Source: Pseudomonadota bacterium (GTDB taxonomy: Bacteria > Myxococcota_A > UBA796 > GCA-2862545). Taken from it: DNA of 47,818 nt. The notes under the pieces are model-generated. The model saw only the letters and a list, made by a program, of their open reading frames with translations. It searched no databases and was not told where the DNA came from. The stretch covers positions 1 through 47,818 of the forward strand of contig CANNIZ010000034.1 of the NCBI GenBank assembly GCA_947505245.1. The letters run 5' to 3'. The number at the start of each line of letters is the position of its first letter. Positions within the stretch are counted from its first letter, which is position 1. A program made the translations under genes and the position numbers. Shown here piece after piece: positions 1 to 7,886 of this stretch.

Positions 1-719
1 CCGCGGATCTTCGACGAGGGCACATCCGACACGATCTGCAGGTCGACCGGGAAGCCCGCGCGCGCCACGACGCGGCGGAGCCCATCGAAGCCCTTCTTCG
101 GCACGTCGCGTCCCACCGCGATCACCCGCAGCGGACCCGGTGACTCGGGGGTCGCGAGCGGGCCGTCCGGGTCGACTCCGACGCGAACGAGCGCGGCGTC
201 GACGCCGTAGCGCGCGGCGATCTCGCGTCGCCCGTCATCACACACCGCGATCGCGGGCCGCGCAGCGCGCAGCACGTCTGCGAGCGCCGGACGTGGTTTC
301 CACAGGTCCACCGCGTGTACGGTCACCGAGAATGGCTTTCCGGCGAGCGCGGCCGCCGCCGACGCGACCTCGGCGGCCTCGCCGGCGAAGTGGGCATGAA
401 CGCGATCGTAGCCGCGTGCGAGATCCGCGAGCCACAACGCGCGCAGCCCGTCCTTGCCGCGTGAGATCGCGGCGAACGAGGCGCGCCCGGTCGGTCGCGC
501 GAGGTGTCGGAGCGCGGGGACCAACCCGATCGAACCGAGGCCGCGCGGCGCACGCGTCACAGACCACGTCGGAAGTTCGTCTTGCAGCGCCCCGTCCGCC
601 CGGGTGCCCCATGCCACGGCGTCCACCTGCACGCCGCGACGCTTTAGGCCTGACACCTCGCGGTATACGAACGTCTCGGTCAACGTCGGATAGTACCGCA
701 GCACGTAGAGGACCTTCAC
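1..719 (-). CDS. Glycosyltransferase family 4 protein, 3' end outside window
   Basis: The minus strand is open from a GTG at 719 to the window edge (about 239 residues visible). The protein begins VKVLYVLRYYPTLTETFVYR, a start typical of GT4 enzymes of the WcaL/colanic-acid type. It continues with HAHFAGEAAEVAS near residue 125, FSVTVHAVDLW, a nucleotide-sugar-domain entry (VRVGVDP) and VGRDVPKKGFDG, the usual beginning of the C-terminal Rossmann half. By family it should transfer a sugar from a nucleotide donor during exopolysaccharide or glycoconjugate synthesis; the substrate cannot be read. The GTG overlaps the TGA of the upstream glycosyltransferase (GTGA, 716-719), so the two are almost certainly cotranscribed and translationally coupled. 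The acceptor-specific C-terminus is missing from the window. Confidence 0.85.
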   Translation of the reverse strand, partial: MKVLYVLRYYPTLTETFVYREVSGLKRRGVQVDAVAWGTRADGALQDELPTWSVTRAPRGLGSIGLVPALRHLARPTGRASFAAISRGKDGLRALWLADLARGYDRVHAHFAGEAAEVASAAAALAGKPFSVTVHAVDLWKPRPALADVLRAARPAIAVCDDGRREIAARYGVDAALVRVGVDPDGPLATPESPGPLRVIAVGRDVPKKGFDGLRRVVARAGFPVDLQIVSDVPSSKIR

Positions 720-1801
720 GGCAGCGTCGCCACGAACGCCTCGAGCTCAGCGGCGCGTTCGGCCCAGGTTCGCACGCGCCCGTTGGCGACGAGCGCGGCG
801 CGCAGCGACGCATCCCCGTGGAGGCGATCGATCGCGTCTGCCAGGGAGCGCGCGTCGAGCGGCGCGTACGGCAGGAACGCGCCCGGCGCCGCGGCGTGGA
901 GCGGCGGCAGATCGGCGCCGACGATCGGCCGTTTGACAGCCTGATAGGACCACAGCTTCAATGGCGACGCGAGGTGCTCGCCGAACACACCCGGCGCGAG
1001 CGGAAGCACGAGGACCCTGTACTTCACCAGCAGATCAGCGACGTCCACCGGGCGACACGGCGGCAGGAATTGGAGCTTGTGTTTGGAGAGCGCGCCGAGT
1101 CGGATCCGCTCCTCGTTGCGCGCGCCGATCATCGTGATGGGCGTGTTTGCGAGGCCCGCCGCAGTCGCTACGGTGACCACGTCCTTCATGTCGAGCGCGC
1201 TGCCTGCGTACGCGGCCCCCTCCCCTTCGTCCGCGGGGGCGCGCACCTGGCCGGGATGCACACCGTTTTGCAGCGCGATCGCCTTCGGGACGCGCTTGCC
1301 ATGAGCCTTCTCCCACAGCGCGAGCGTGCCCGGCGCGTTGCACACCAGACCGACCGCGCGGTTGAGCGCGCGCGCCTCGAGCACCTCCACGGGACCGGTG
1401 TTCTCACCGCGCTCCGCGGCGAGGGCCGAGTCCAATTCGTGCGACTCCAATACGAGGCGGAACCGCGAACCGAGCCAATTCGCGGCCTCCACCGCGTAGC
1501 GCTTGCTGCGCGCGACCACGACCGCAGGTTCGTTCCCGCCGAGCACCCACTCGGCAAATCGCGCGCGAAACACCCACGACGCCACCGTCCGCCCCTCGGG
1601 CAGCACGACGAGATCAAGCCCGGGAACGGGCTCGAGCCCGTAGTACGCGAGGACCTCACGCGCGCTCGTCGCCTGCACCGGTTCGACGCACAGCCGCACA
1701 AAGTGACCGCGCGAGGCCATCGCGTGCGCCATGTGCACGACCTGAATCGCCTGCGCGCGCGGCGTAGGGACCTGGGGACGATAGAGCCAGAACCAACGCA
1801 T
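716..1801 (-). CDS. Glycosyltransferase family 4 protein
   Basis: A 361-residue protein starting at ATG 1801. The N-terminus RPQVPTPRAQAIQVVHMAHA is typical of a GT4 donor-independent Rossmann domain. Further on are a VVARSKRYA segment, LVLESHELD, a junction LQNGVHPGQV near residue 180, and a C-terminal domain with FLPPCRPVDVADLLVKYRVL and SPLKLWSYQAVKRPIVG, the expected position of the donor-binding region. No membrane segment is visible, so it is probably cytosolic. It is coupled by a GTGA overlap to the next glycosyltransferase downstream (GTG at 719), so the pair probably acts on the same glycan. It is divergent from the CoA-transferase gene, with a 38-base gap. The sugar and acceptor are unknown. 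Confidence 0.83.
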   Translation of the reverse strand: MRWFWLYRPQVPTPRAQAIQVVHMAHAMASRGHFVRLCVEPVQATSAREVLAYYGLEPVPGLDLVVLPEGRTVASWVFRARFAEWVLGGNEPAVVVARSKRYAVEAANWLGSRFRLVLESHELDSALAAERGENTGPVEVLEARALNRAVGLVCNAPGTLALWEKAHGKRVPKAIALQNGVHPGQVRAPADEGEGAAYAGSALDMKDVVTVATAAGLANTPITMIGARNEERIRLGALSKHKLQFLPPCRPVDVADLLVKYRVLVLPLAPGVFGEHLASPLKLWSYQAVKRPIVGADLPPLHAAAPGAFLPYAPLDARSLADAIDRLHGDASLRAALVANGRVRTWAERAAELEAFVATLP

Positions 1802-1839
1802 GGGGCGCGGTTAACCCATGGGAACGGATCGGAGGTCCA

Positions 1840-3135
1840 ATGTCGTCGTGGTTACAGGGTGCGCGCTCCGCCGAAGAGGTCATCAAACACGTCTCGTCCG
1901 GCGACCGCGTGTTCATCCACGCCGCCGCCGCCACCCCGACTGAGCTCGTCGTCGCGCTGAGCCAGCGCGCAGACCTTACCGACGTGCGCGCGTACCACCT
2001 GCACCTGATCGGGGACGTGCCGTTCCTCGACCCCGACAGCGCCGCCAGCGACCGGATCCACTCGCTGTCTTTGTTCACGGGTCCGAACGCGCGGAAGGCC
2101 GTCGAGAGCGGCAAGGCCGACTTCATCCCCGTGTTCCTGTCGGACATTCCAGGTCTGTTCCGCTCCGGCAACGTCCCGCTGGACGTCGCGATCGTGCAGC
2201 TCTCGCCGCCTGATCGACACGGGCAGTGCACCCTCGGGACCTCGTGTGATGCCGCCCGCGAGGCCGTCGACAGCGCGCGCATCGTGCTCGCACTGATCAA
2301 CCCGCGCATGCCTCGAACCCACGGAGCCACCGTCGTCCCGATGTCGCGCATCACCGCGTACATGACGGTCGATCGCCCGATTCACCTGCACGCCATGCCC
2401 GAGATCGGAGACATCGAGTCGCGCATCGGGGAGCTCGTCGCGGGGCTGATCCCCGACGGGGCGTGTTTACAGATGGGCATCGGCGCCATCCCCGACGCCG
2501 CCCTCGCCCGCCTCGGCCAGAAGAACGATCTCGCGATTCACACCGAGATGTTCTCGGACGGCATCATCCCGCTCGCCCGCAACGGCAACATCACCAACGC
2601 CGACAAGAAGGTCCACCCCGGGCGCTCGGTCACGAGCTTCGCGATGGGCACCCAGGCGCTGTACGACTTCATCGACGACAACGCCCTCGTCGAGTTTCAC
2701 CCGTGCGACCGCACCAACGACACTGCGCTGATCGGCAAGAACGATCGCGTACACGCGATCAACTCGGCGCTCGAGGTCGACCTCACCGGCCAGGTGTGCG
2801 CCGATTCCATGGGTCACCGCATCTTCTCCGGCATCGGCGGTCAGATGGACTTCGTGCGCGGCGCCGCGCGAAGCAAAGGCGGCAAGGCGATCATCGCGCT
2901 CCCGTCCACGGCCGCGAGGGGCACGGTGTCGCGCATCACGCACGAATTGAAGCCCGGCGCCGGCGTCGTCACGACGCGCGGTCACGTCCACTGGGTCGTG
3001 ACCGAATTCGGCGCGGTGAACCTTCACGGCGCCTCGCTTCGCGAGCGCGCTGAGCGGCTGATCTCGATCGCCCACCCCGACTTTCGCGGCGACCTCCGGG
3101 GCCAGGTGAACGGGATCCGAAGGTTCGTCTTGTGA
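1840..3135 (+). CDS. Acetyl-CoA hydrolase/transferase family CoA-transferase
   Basis: A 431-residue family I CoA-transferase resembling 4-hydroxybutyrate/butyrate-acetoacetate CoA-transferases (AbfT/Cat-type). The catalytic glutamate that forms the glutamyl-CoA thioester is probably E236 in IHTEMFSDG. A glycine-rich oxyanion/CoA loop GIGGQMDF lies at about residues 331-338, and QMGIGAIPDA at about 211-220 is a family signature. It should exchange CoA between an acyl-CoA and a carboxylate; the acyl group is not determinable. A good Shine-Dalgarno, GGAGG at 1831-1835, sits five bases before the ATG and fixes the start. Its stop overlaps the GTG of the PFK-2/FBPase-2 gene (GTGA), so the two are translationally coupled. 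Confidence 0.9.
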   Translation: MSSWLQGARSAEEVIKHVSSGDRVFIHAAAATPTELVVALSQRADLTDVRAYHLHLIGDVPFLDPDSAASDRIHSLSLFTGPNARKAVESGKADFIPVFLSDIPGLFRSGNVPLDVAIVQLSPPDRHGQCTLGTSCDAAREAVDSARIVLALINPRMPRTHGATVVPMSRITAYMTVDRPIHLHAMPEIGDIESRIGELVAGLIPDGACLQMGIGAIPDAALARLGQKNDLAIHTEMFSDGIIPLARNGNITNADKKVHPGRSVTSFAMGTQALYDFIDDNALVEFHPCDRTNDTALIGKNDRVHAINSALEVDLTGQVCADSMGHRIFSGIGGQMDFVRGAARSKGGKAIIALPSTAARGTVSRITHELKPGAGVVTTRGHVHWVVTEFGAVNLHGASLRERAERLISIAHPDFRGDLRGQVNGIRRFVL

Positions 3136-4349
3136 AGCTCGCGATCGCGATGGTCGGCCTGCCAGCGCGCGGAAAGACGTTCGTTGCCCGACGGATCGCC
3201 CGATACCTCGCCTGGCTCGGGCACCGCACGGCGACGTTCAACGTCGGTGACTACCGAAGGGAGAGGCTCGGAGCGGGGCAGCCGGCCGCGTTCTTCGACC
3301 CAGCGAACGTCGAAGGAACTGCCGCGCGCCAGAAGGTGGCGATGCACGCGCTCGACGAAATGATCGCGTGGTTTGAGCACGGTGCGGGGATCGCTATCTA
3401 CGACGCGACGAACTCGACGCGCGCGCGGCGGGCGCAGGTGAGCCGCCGGTTCAAGGAGGCAGGCATCGACCTGTTGTTCATCGAGTCGCTCTGCGACGAC
3501 GCCTCGATCATCGAGCGAAACGTGCGCGAGACGAAGATCTCGTCGCCCGACTACGCCGGCGTCGATCCCGAGCACGCCGTTCGCGACTTCCTCGCGCGCA
3601 TCGCGTTCTACACGCGCTCCTACGAGCCTATGACGGAGGACGAAGGCAGCTTCGTTCGGCTGGTGGACGTCGGGCGCCAGGTGATCGCGAACCGCGTGGA
3701 CGGCTACGTCCCCGCAAAGCTCGTCTCGTTCCTGCTGAACCTGCACATCCAACACCGCCCGATCTGGTTCTCGCGCCACGGTGAGAGCCTGTACAACCGC
3801 GAGAACCGCGTCGGCGGCGATCCTGCACTGTCGCCCCGGGGGCTCGACTACGCCGGGCGCCTCGCGCCGTTCCTTCACAGCTGGGCGCGCAGCGAAGACG
3901 AGATCGTGGTGTGGACGAGCACGCTCCAGCGCACGCGCCAGACAGCGTCGTTGCTCGGCGTCCCATCGACCCCGTGGAAGGCGCTCGACGAGATCGACGT
4001 GGGCGTCTGCGACAGCCTCACCTACAGCGAGGTCGAGGCGTCGTTTCCCGACGAGGTCGCGGCGCGCCGCGTCGACAAGCTGCGGTACCGGTACCCGCGC
4101 GGAGAATCGTACGAAGACGTGATTTCGCGCCTCGAACCCGTGCTCGTCGAGCTCGAACGAGAGCGGCGCCCGACGTTCGTCATCGCGCACCAGGCGGTGA
4201 TTCGCGCGCTCCTCGCCTATTTCACGGACAAGCCGCGCGAGGAAGTCCCGCATCTTCCAGTGCCGTTGCACACGGTCATCGAGCTTGTCCCTCACGCCTA
4301 TGGCTGCACCGAGCGCCGCGTCGTGCTCGGTCCGGGAACCGACCCGTAG
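3132..4349 (+). CDS. Bifunctional 6-phosphofructo-2-kinase / fructose-2,6-bisphosphatase (PFKFB-type)
   Basis: A 405-residue protein with the full domain order of eukaryotic PFKFB enzymes. The kinase half (about 1-205) has Walker A GLPARGKT (9-16), FNVGDYRRE (36-44), YDATNSTR (90-97), FIESLCDD (116-123) and the ETKISSPDY signature (133-141). The phosphatase half (about 209-405) has the phosphohistidine motif RHGES with H216, LDEIDVGVCD with catalytic E287, YPRGESYEDV (321-330) and the second histidine H353 in IAHQAVIR. All motifs needed for both making and removing fructose-2,6-bisphosphate are present. It lacks the N-terminal extension and the C-terminal phosphorylated tail of animal isoforms. 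The GTG start overlaps the CoA-transferase stop. The function rests on motif identity; the activity balance cannot be read. Confidence 0.93.
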   Translation: MKLAIAMVGLPARGKTFVARRIARYLAWLGHRTATFNVGDYRRERLGAGQPAAFFDPANVEGTAARQKVAMHALDEMIAWFEHGAGIAIYDATNSTRARRAQVSRRFKEAGIDLLFIESLCDDASIIERNVRETKISSPDYAGVDPEHAVRDFLARIAFYTRSYEPMTEDEGSFVRLVDVGRQVIANRVDGYVPAKLVSFLLNLHIQHRPIWFSRHGESLYNRENRVGGDPALSPRGLDYAGRLAPFLHSWARSEDEIVVWTSTLQRTRQTASLLGVPSTPWKALDEIDVGVCDSLTYSEVEASFPDEVAARRVDKLRYRYPRGESYEDVISRLEPVLVELERERRPTFVIAHQAVIRALLAYFTDKPREEVPHLPVPLHTVIELVPHAYGCTERRVVLGPGTDP

Positions 4350-4355
4350 CGGTGT

Positions 4356-4361
4356 TATGCT
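4356..4361 (+). promoter_or_regulatory. Possible -10 element TATGCT upstream of HMG-CoA lyase
   Basis: TATGCT lies seven bases before a GGAGG Shine-Dalgarno (4369-4373), which is four bases before ATG 4378. The same spacing (TATGCT, 7 nt, GGAGG, 4 nt, ATG) recurs at 18795-18819. No convincing -35 hexamer is visible. If used, the leader would be only about 10-15 nt long. This is an inference from spacing only. Confidence 0.35.
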
Positions 4362-4377
4362 GAAGAACGGAGGCAGA

Positions 4378-5307
4378 ATGGCCGGCAACATTCGCCTGTA
4401 CGAGGTGAGCCCTCGGGACGGCCTGCAGAACGAGCCCGAGATCGTGTCTACGGACGCGAAGGTGGCGTTGATCGAGCGGATCGTCGCGGCTGGCTTCACG
4501 GACGTCGAGGTCACTTCGTTCGTCAGTCCGCGTTTCATTCCGCAGCTTGCCGACGCGGCCGAGGTGATCGCGCGCCTGCCGAAAGCCGAAGGCGTGCGGT
4601 TCTGGGCGTTGGTTCCCAACCCCGTCGGGCTCGACCGGGCCGTCGAGACGGGCATCCGCAACATCGCCACGTTCATGAGCGCGTCGGAGACGCACAACCA
4701 GAAGAACGTCAACCGCACCGTAAAAGAGTCGCTCGCTGGCCTGAAGAAGGTGATCGGCGGAGCTGCGGCGCATGACATTCGCGTGCGCAGCTACATCTCG
4801 ACGGCGCTCGGCTGCCCCTACGAAGGCGACGTTCCCGTGTTCAAGGTCGTCGATCTCGCGCTCGCGCTGCGCGAGGCTGGCGCGAACGAGATCGCCCTCG
4901 GCGACACGACGGGCATGGGCGAGCCGTCCCAGCTGCAGGATCTGATCGGCGCCCTCGTGGCCGCCGGGATCCCGGTGTCTGACCTCGCGTGCCACCTGCA
5001 CGACACGCGCGGCACCGCGGTCGTGAACGCCTACGCCGCGTGGAAGGTCGGTGTCACCACGTTCGACGGGTCGATCGCAGGCATCGGCGGCTGCCCGTAC
5101 GCGCCCGGCGCTGCCGGAAACGCCTCCACGGAGGACCTCCTCCACCTGTTCGAGCGCGAAGGCTGTGACACAGGAATCGACCTCGAGGCGGCGTGTGAAG
5201 CGGGGGCGTTCATGAGCGAAGTGCTTGGCCGCACGCTGCCAGGGCGCTACCATCAGTACTGGCTCGGAGCCCGCGCACGTCGCGCGAAGCTCGCCGCGGG
5301 GAGCTGA
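4378..5307 (+). CDS. Hydroxymethylglutaryl-CoA lyase
   Basis: A 309-residue DRE-TIM-type lyase that should cleave 3-hydroxy-3-methylglutaryl-CoA to acetoacetate and acetyl-CoA, the last step of leucine breakdown. The N-terminal active-site motif is VSPRDGLQNEP (R13, D14). The metal-binding CHLHDTRG motif and the lyase signature GSIAGIGGCPYAPGAAGN with its catalytic cysteine are intact. The start is ATG 4378, set by GGAGG at 4369-4373; an in-frame upstream ATG at 4285 lies inside the PFK-2/FBPase-2 gene and has no such site. The gene follows the CoA-transferase and PFK-2/FBPase-2 genes by 28 bases and may be partly read from its own -10-like element. The product acetoacetate is a plausible CoA acceptor for the CoA-transferase, but this is inference. 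Confidence 0.92.
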   Translation: MAGNIRLYEVSPRDGLQNEPEIVSTDAKVALIERIVAAGFTDVEVTSFVSPRFIPQLADAAEVIARLPKAEGVRFWALVPNPVGLDRAVETGIRNIATFMSASETHNQKNVNRTVKESLAGLKKVIGGAAAHDIRVRSYISTALGCPYEGDVPVFKVVDLALALREAGANEIALGDTTGMGEPSQLQDLIGALVAAGIPVSDLACHLHDTRGTAVVNAYAAWKVGVTTFDGSIAGIGGCPYAPGAAGNASTEDLLHLFEREGCDTGIDLEAACEAGAFMSEVLGRTLPGRYHQYWLGARARRAKLAAGS

Positions 5308-5314
5308 AACCCTC

Positions 5315-6061
5315 TTGGGGCGCGCATTCCTCCAAATCACCGCGGGTCCCCGGCAGGGGCTGAACGTCCCCCTCGAGGACGGGACGACCGTGGTCATCGG
5401 GCGCAAGAAGGGCGACCTTCTGCTCGAAGATCCGCTGATCAGCGGCCGCCACTGCCAGATCGTACACAAAGATGGCCGCGTCGTCCTGAAGGACCTCGGC
5501 AGCACGAACGGCACCCTGGTTGACGGCCGGATCGTTCACGAGATCGGCCTCAAGCCCGGCGCAGAGATCGCGCTGGGCGGCGTGCGAATGGTGCTCTACG
5601 TCGGCGAAGACGCCCCCGACGACGCGGACGCCGCCAATCGCCAGAGCGCGGCCCAGCTCGACATCGCGTGGCTGCTCGATGAAGAGCTCGTCGAGCTGCG
5701 CGGCTCAGGCGAGCGCACGCGCACCCAGGCCGACGTGATCAGCCAGGATCTGCGCCTTCCGCCCGGCATGAACGCGATCGTCGAGGTCGTGGCCGGTCAG
5801 GACATCGGCAAGGTGTTCCGCTTCGCGCGCGGCAACGTGAGCATCGGCCGCAAGCAGGGCGAGGTCGGGCTGAACGACGTCGAGGTGAGCCGGAACCACG
5901 CCGTGATCGAGGTGTTCGGTCGCGAGATGGTGTTCCTGCGCGACCTCGGCAGCACGAACGGCACGTACCACAACGGCCGCCGGATCTCCGTTTGCAGGCT
6001 TCAGACCGGCGACACGGTAGGCGTCGGCAAGACCGTGATGAAGCTGCAAGTCACGCGCTGA
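5315..6061 (+). CDS. Double FHA-domain protein
   Basis: A 248-residue protein made of two forkhead-associated domains, which bind phosphothreonine peptides. The first has VIGRKKGD, LISGRHCQI and LKDLGSTNGTLVDGR (about residues 25-75). The second has SIGRKQGEVGLNDVEVSRNH and LRDLGSTNGTYHNGR (about 170-225). Between them is a charged linker. I place the start at TTG 5315, eight bases after the HMG-CoA lyase stop, with a purine-rich GGGGAG at 5298-5303; an ATG at 5225 would lie deep inside the lyase gene. No kinase, transmembrane or enzymatic domain is present, so it is likely an adaptor reading Ser/Thr kinase output. FHA proteins are common where such kinases abound, as in Myxococcota; the partner kinase is not in the window. 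Confidence 0.85.
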   Translation: MGRAFLQITAGPRQGLNVPLEDGTTVVIGRKKGDLLLEDPLISGRHCQIVHKDGRVVLKDLGSTNGTLVDGRIVHEIGLKPGAEIALGGVRMVLYVGEDAPDDADAANRQSAAQLDIAWLLDEELVELRGSGERTRTQADVISQDLRLPPGMNAIVEVVAGQDIGKVFRFARGNVSIGRKQGEVGLNDVEVSRNHAVIEVFGREMVFLRDLGSTNGTYHNGRRISVCRLQTGDTVGVGKTVMKLQVTR

Positions 6062-6067
6062 GCGGCG

Positions 6068-6574
6068 TCAGCTGAACGCGAGCGCCTCATCGACCTCGAC
6101 CGCGCCGAGGTCCTGCAGCAGCGCCGCCACCTCGTGCATCTGGGACATCGCCCACCGCTGGCCGACGCGGTTCATGCCGTAGATCGCGGCAACACCGCCG
6201 AGCGCCGCGACCGTTCCGAACGAGCAATGCGGCGACTCCCCGTTCTGGAACTGCACCAGCGACCAGCAGCCGGACAGCAGCGCAAGAAATCCCAGCAGGA
6301 TGGTCGCGAACACCATCGCCGTCATCAGCTGCGGCTCGGCCGAATAGTGCCCAACGAGCCTCGTCCCCTCGCCGTCAGGCCGGATCGCGAGCTCCAGGCA
6401 GGGAGACCACCACGAGCGGTGCGCGGGCGCCATCCACACCAGCACGGCCTGCTGCCGCACGCGGCCTTCGAGGCGCGGGTTTGCAGCCAGGCGCTGCTCG
6501 AGGAGCACCGCGAGGGCCGTCGGGTCCTGCGGGACGCGGAGGGACACGCGCGGGCGTACGTGGGGGCGGTCCAT
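6068..6574 (-). CDS. Hypothetical two-helix membrane protein
   Basis: A 168-residue protein of no family I recognise. It has a soluble N-terminal half (VSLRVPQDPTALAVLLEQRL) and two hydrophobic stretches, MVFATILLGFLALLSGCW near residue 90 and FGTVAALGGVAAIYGMN near 118, separated by a short polar loop. This is followed by a C-terminal helix rich in acidic residues. It should sit in a membrane. It begins six bases after the stop of the lipase gene on the same strand, so the two are probably one transcription unit. Such a small membrane partner could protect against or anchor the lipase, but nothing in the sequence proves it. Confidence 0.6.
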   Translation of the reverse strand: MDRPHVRPRVSLRVPQDPTALAVLLEQRLAANPRLEGRVRQQAVLVWMAPAHRSWWSPCLELAIRPDGEGTRLVGHYSAEPQLMTAMVFATILLGFLALLSGCWSLVQFQNGESPHCSFGTVAALGGVAAIYGMNRVGQRWAMSQMHEVAALLQDLGAVEVDEALAFS

Positions 6575-6580
6575 GATGGG

Positions 6581-7813
6581 CTACGCCTCGAGCAGCTTCG
6601 TCGCCTGATCGCGCATCTTCACCTTCTGATCAGGCGTCAGGTCCGGGTTGTCTTTGATCACGCCCAGCACGTAGTTCTTGCCGAACGCCTTGCTGTCGAT
6701 CATCGATTTTACGTCCTTCCAAACGGTGACGTACTTGTCCATGGTCTTGTCGCGCACGGCGCCACCGAAGAACTTGCGCGCACCCTCGCTGCCTTTGGCG
6801 ATGAGGCTGTCCTTCTCGTCCTTGGCGGAGGTCTTCTCGACGTTGACGAGCTTGTCGCCGCCCTTGTCGCCAACATCCGCGTCGTTGATGCCGGGGATCA
6901 TGTCGCCGCGAGCGGCCGCGAGGCGCGCCAACGGGAACGACATGTGGTCCATCGGGTTTCCGACGCCGACGCTCCCGTAGGTGAACACGTCGCCATCGGT
7001 GAGCGCTTCGCCGGCGAGGTGCACCGCGTCGCCTTCCGCGCGGTGGTGGGTCGACTTGACCTGGTCCACGGGGGCCGCGTTCTTGTTGTGCTCGTCGAGC
7101 TTGTCGGACTCCTCTTTCGGGATGCCGGGCGACTGGAACGTGACGACGCGCGAAACGTTGCCGGGGAAGTGCGTGGCCGCGAGCTGAGCGAGGGCGCCGC
7201 CGAGGCTGTGCCCCGCGACGATCACCTTGCCGCCGGCCATTCCCATGATGTCCTTCACTCGCCCTTCGTTCGAGGCGAATTGGTAGGTACCGACGCCGGC
7301 CTTGGTGGTGTCGTCTTGCATGCCGCGCTTCTCTTTGGTGCCGCGGAACGCGAGCACGGGCGGCGGCTTCCCGCCGTGGATCGCCGTGATCACCTTGGCT
7401 TGATCGGTCTTGCCTGCGAGCGCCTCTTCGGTGGGAACGAACAGGACTGCGCGGAAGCCGCTCTCCGGGTCCTGGGCCGCGCCCATCTCCTTGTAGCCCC
7501 AGCCCGCGAGCTTGCGGTTGTCGAGGCCGCCGTAGGCGCCCTTGTGGGCGAGCTGCTCGAGGATCACGTCCTGGTTCGACACGTCGTGAGCGTCGTCGAG
7601 CACGCTCTCCTGGCGGCCCTCCATGCCCAGGCGCGCATCGTAGACGGCCTGCTTCGGGTTCTTGGCGAGGCCGAGCACGCCCTGGAGCGCGTCGTTGCCC
7701 CAGGCGGCGATGCCTCCAAGCACGCCGCCGCCGGACTCCTGTTCGGTGTCTGGCGGCGCCTGTTCGCGCTGTTGGGCGGGACCGGGCGTAGGTGCCTTCT
7801 TCTTGCCGAACAT
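6581..7813 (-). CDS. Class 3 lipase family protein with disordered N-terminus
   Basis: A 410-residue alpha/beta hydrolase of the lipase class 3 type. The nucleophile motif GHSLGGALAQ places the catalytic serine at residue 203; PPVLAFRGT (151-159) is the oxyanion-side strand; D262 (EGDAVH) and H290 (NPMDHMSF) are candidates for the rest of the triad. It should hydrolyse ester bonds in glycerides or phospholipids. The first 35 residues are rich in Lys, Pro, Gln and Gly with no signal peptide, unlike a conventionally secreted lipase. Residues 300-410 form a charged alpha-helical tail (KVKMRDQATKLL). No good Shine-Dalgarno precedes ATG 7813. A membrane protein follows six bases downstream. It could be an intracellular lipase or an effector delivered by a contractile system. 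Confidence 0.8.
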   Translation of the reverse strand: MFGKKKAPTPGPAQQREQAPPDTEQESGGGVLGGIAAWGNDALQGVLGLAKNPKQAVYDARLGMEGRQESVLDDAHDVSNQDVILEQLAHKGAYGGLDNRKLAGWGYKEMGAAQDPESGFRAVLFVPTEEALAGKTDQAKVITAIHGGKPPPVLAFRGTKEKRGMQDDTTKAGVGTYQFASNEGRVKDIMGMAGGKVIVAGHSLGGALAQLAATHFPGNVSRVVTFQSPGIPKEESDKLDEHNKNAAPVDQVKSTHHRAEGDAVHLAGEALTDGDVFTYGSVGVGNPMDHMSFPLARLAAARGDMIPGINDADVGDKGGDKLVNVEKTSAKDEKDSLIAKGSEGARKFFGGAVRDKTMDKYVTVWKDVKSMIDSKAFGKNYVLGVIKDNPDLTPDQKVKMRDQATKLLEA

Positions 7814-7886
7814 GGTGCACCGAGGAGAGGAGGTGCCCCATTCTATCGGTCAAACGACTGACGCGCCAGGGGGCGGCGTTCGCTCT

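Noticed and set aside
140..1960. Long plus-strand open frame of 606 codons over the glycosyltransferases
   Set aside because: Its product is Arg/Pro/Ala-rich with no motif, and the minus strand carries two clear GT4 genes. High G+C opens such shadow frames.
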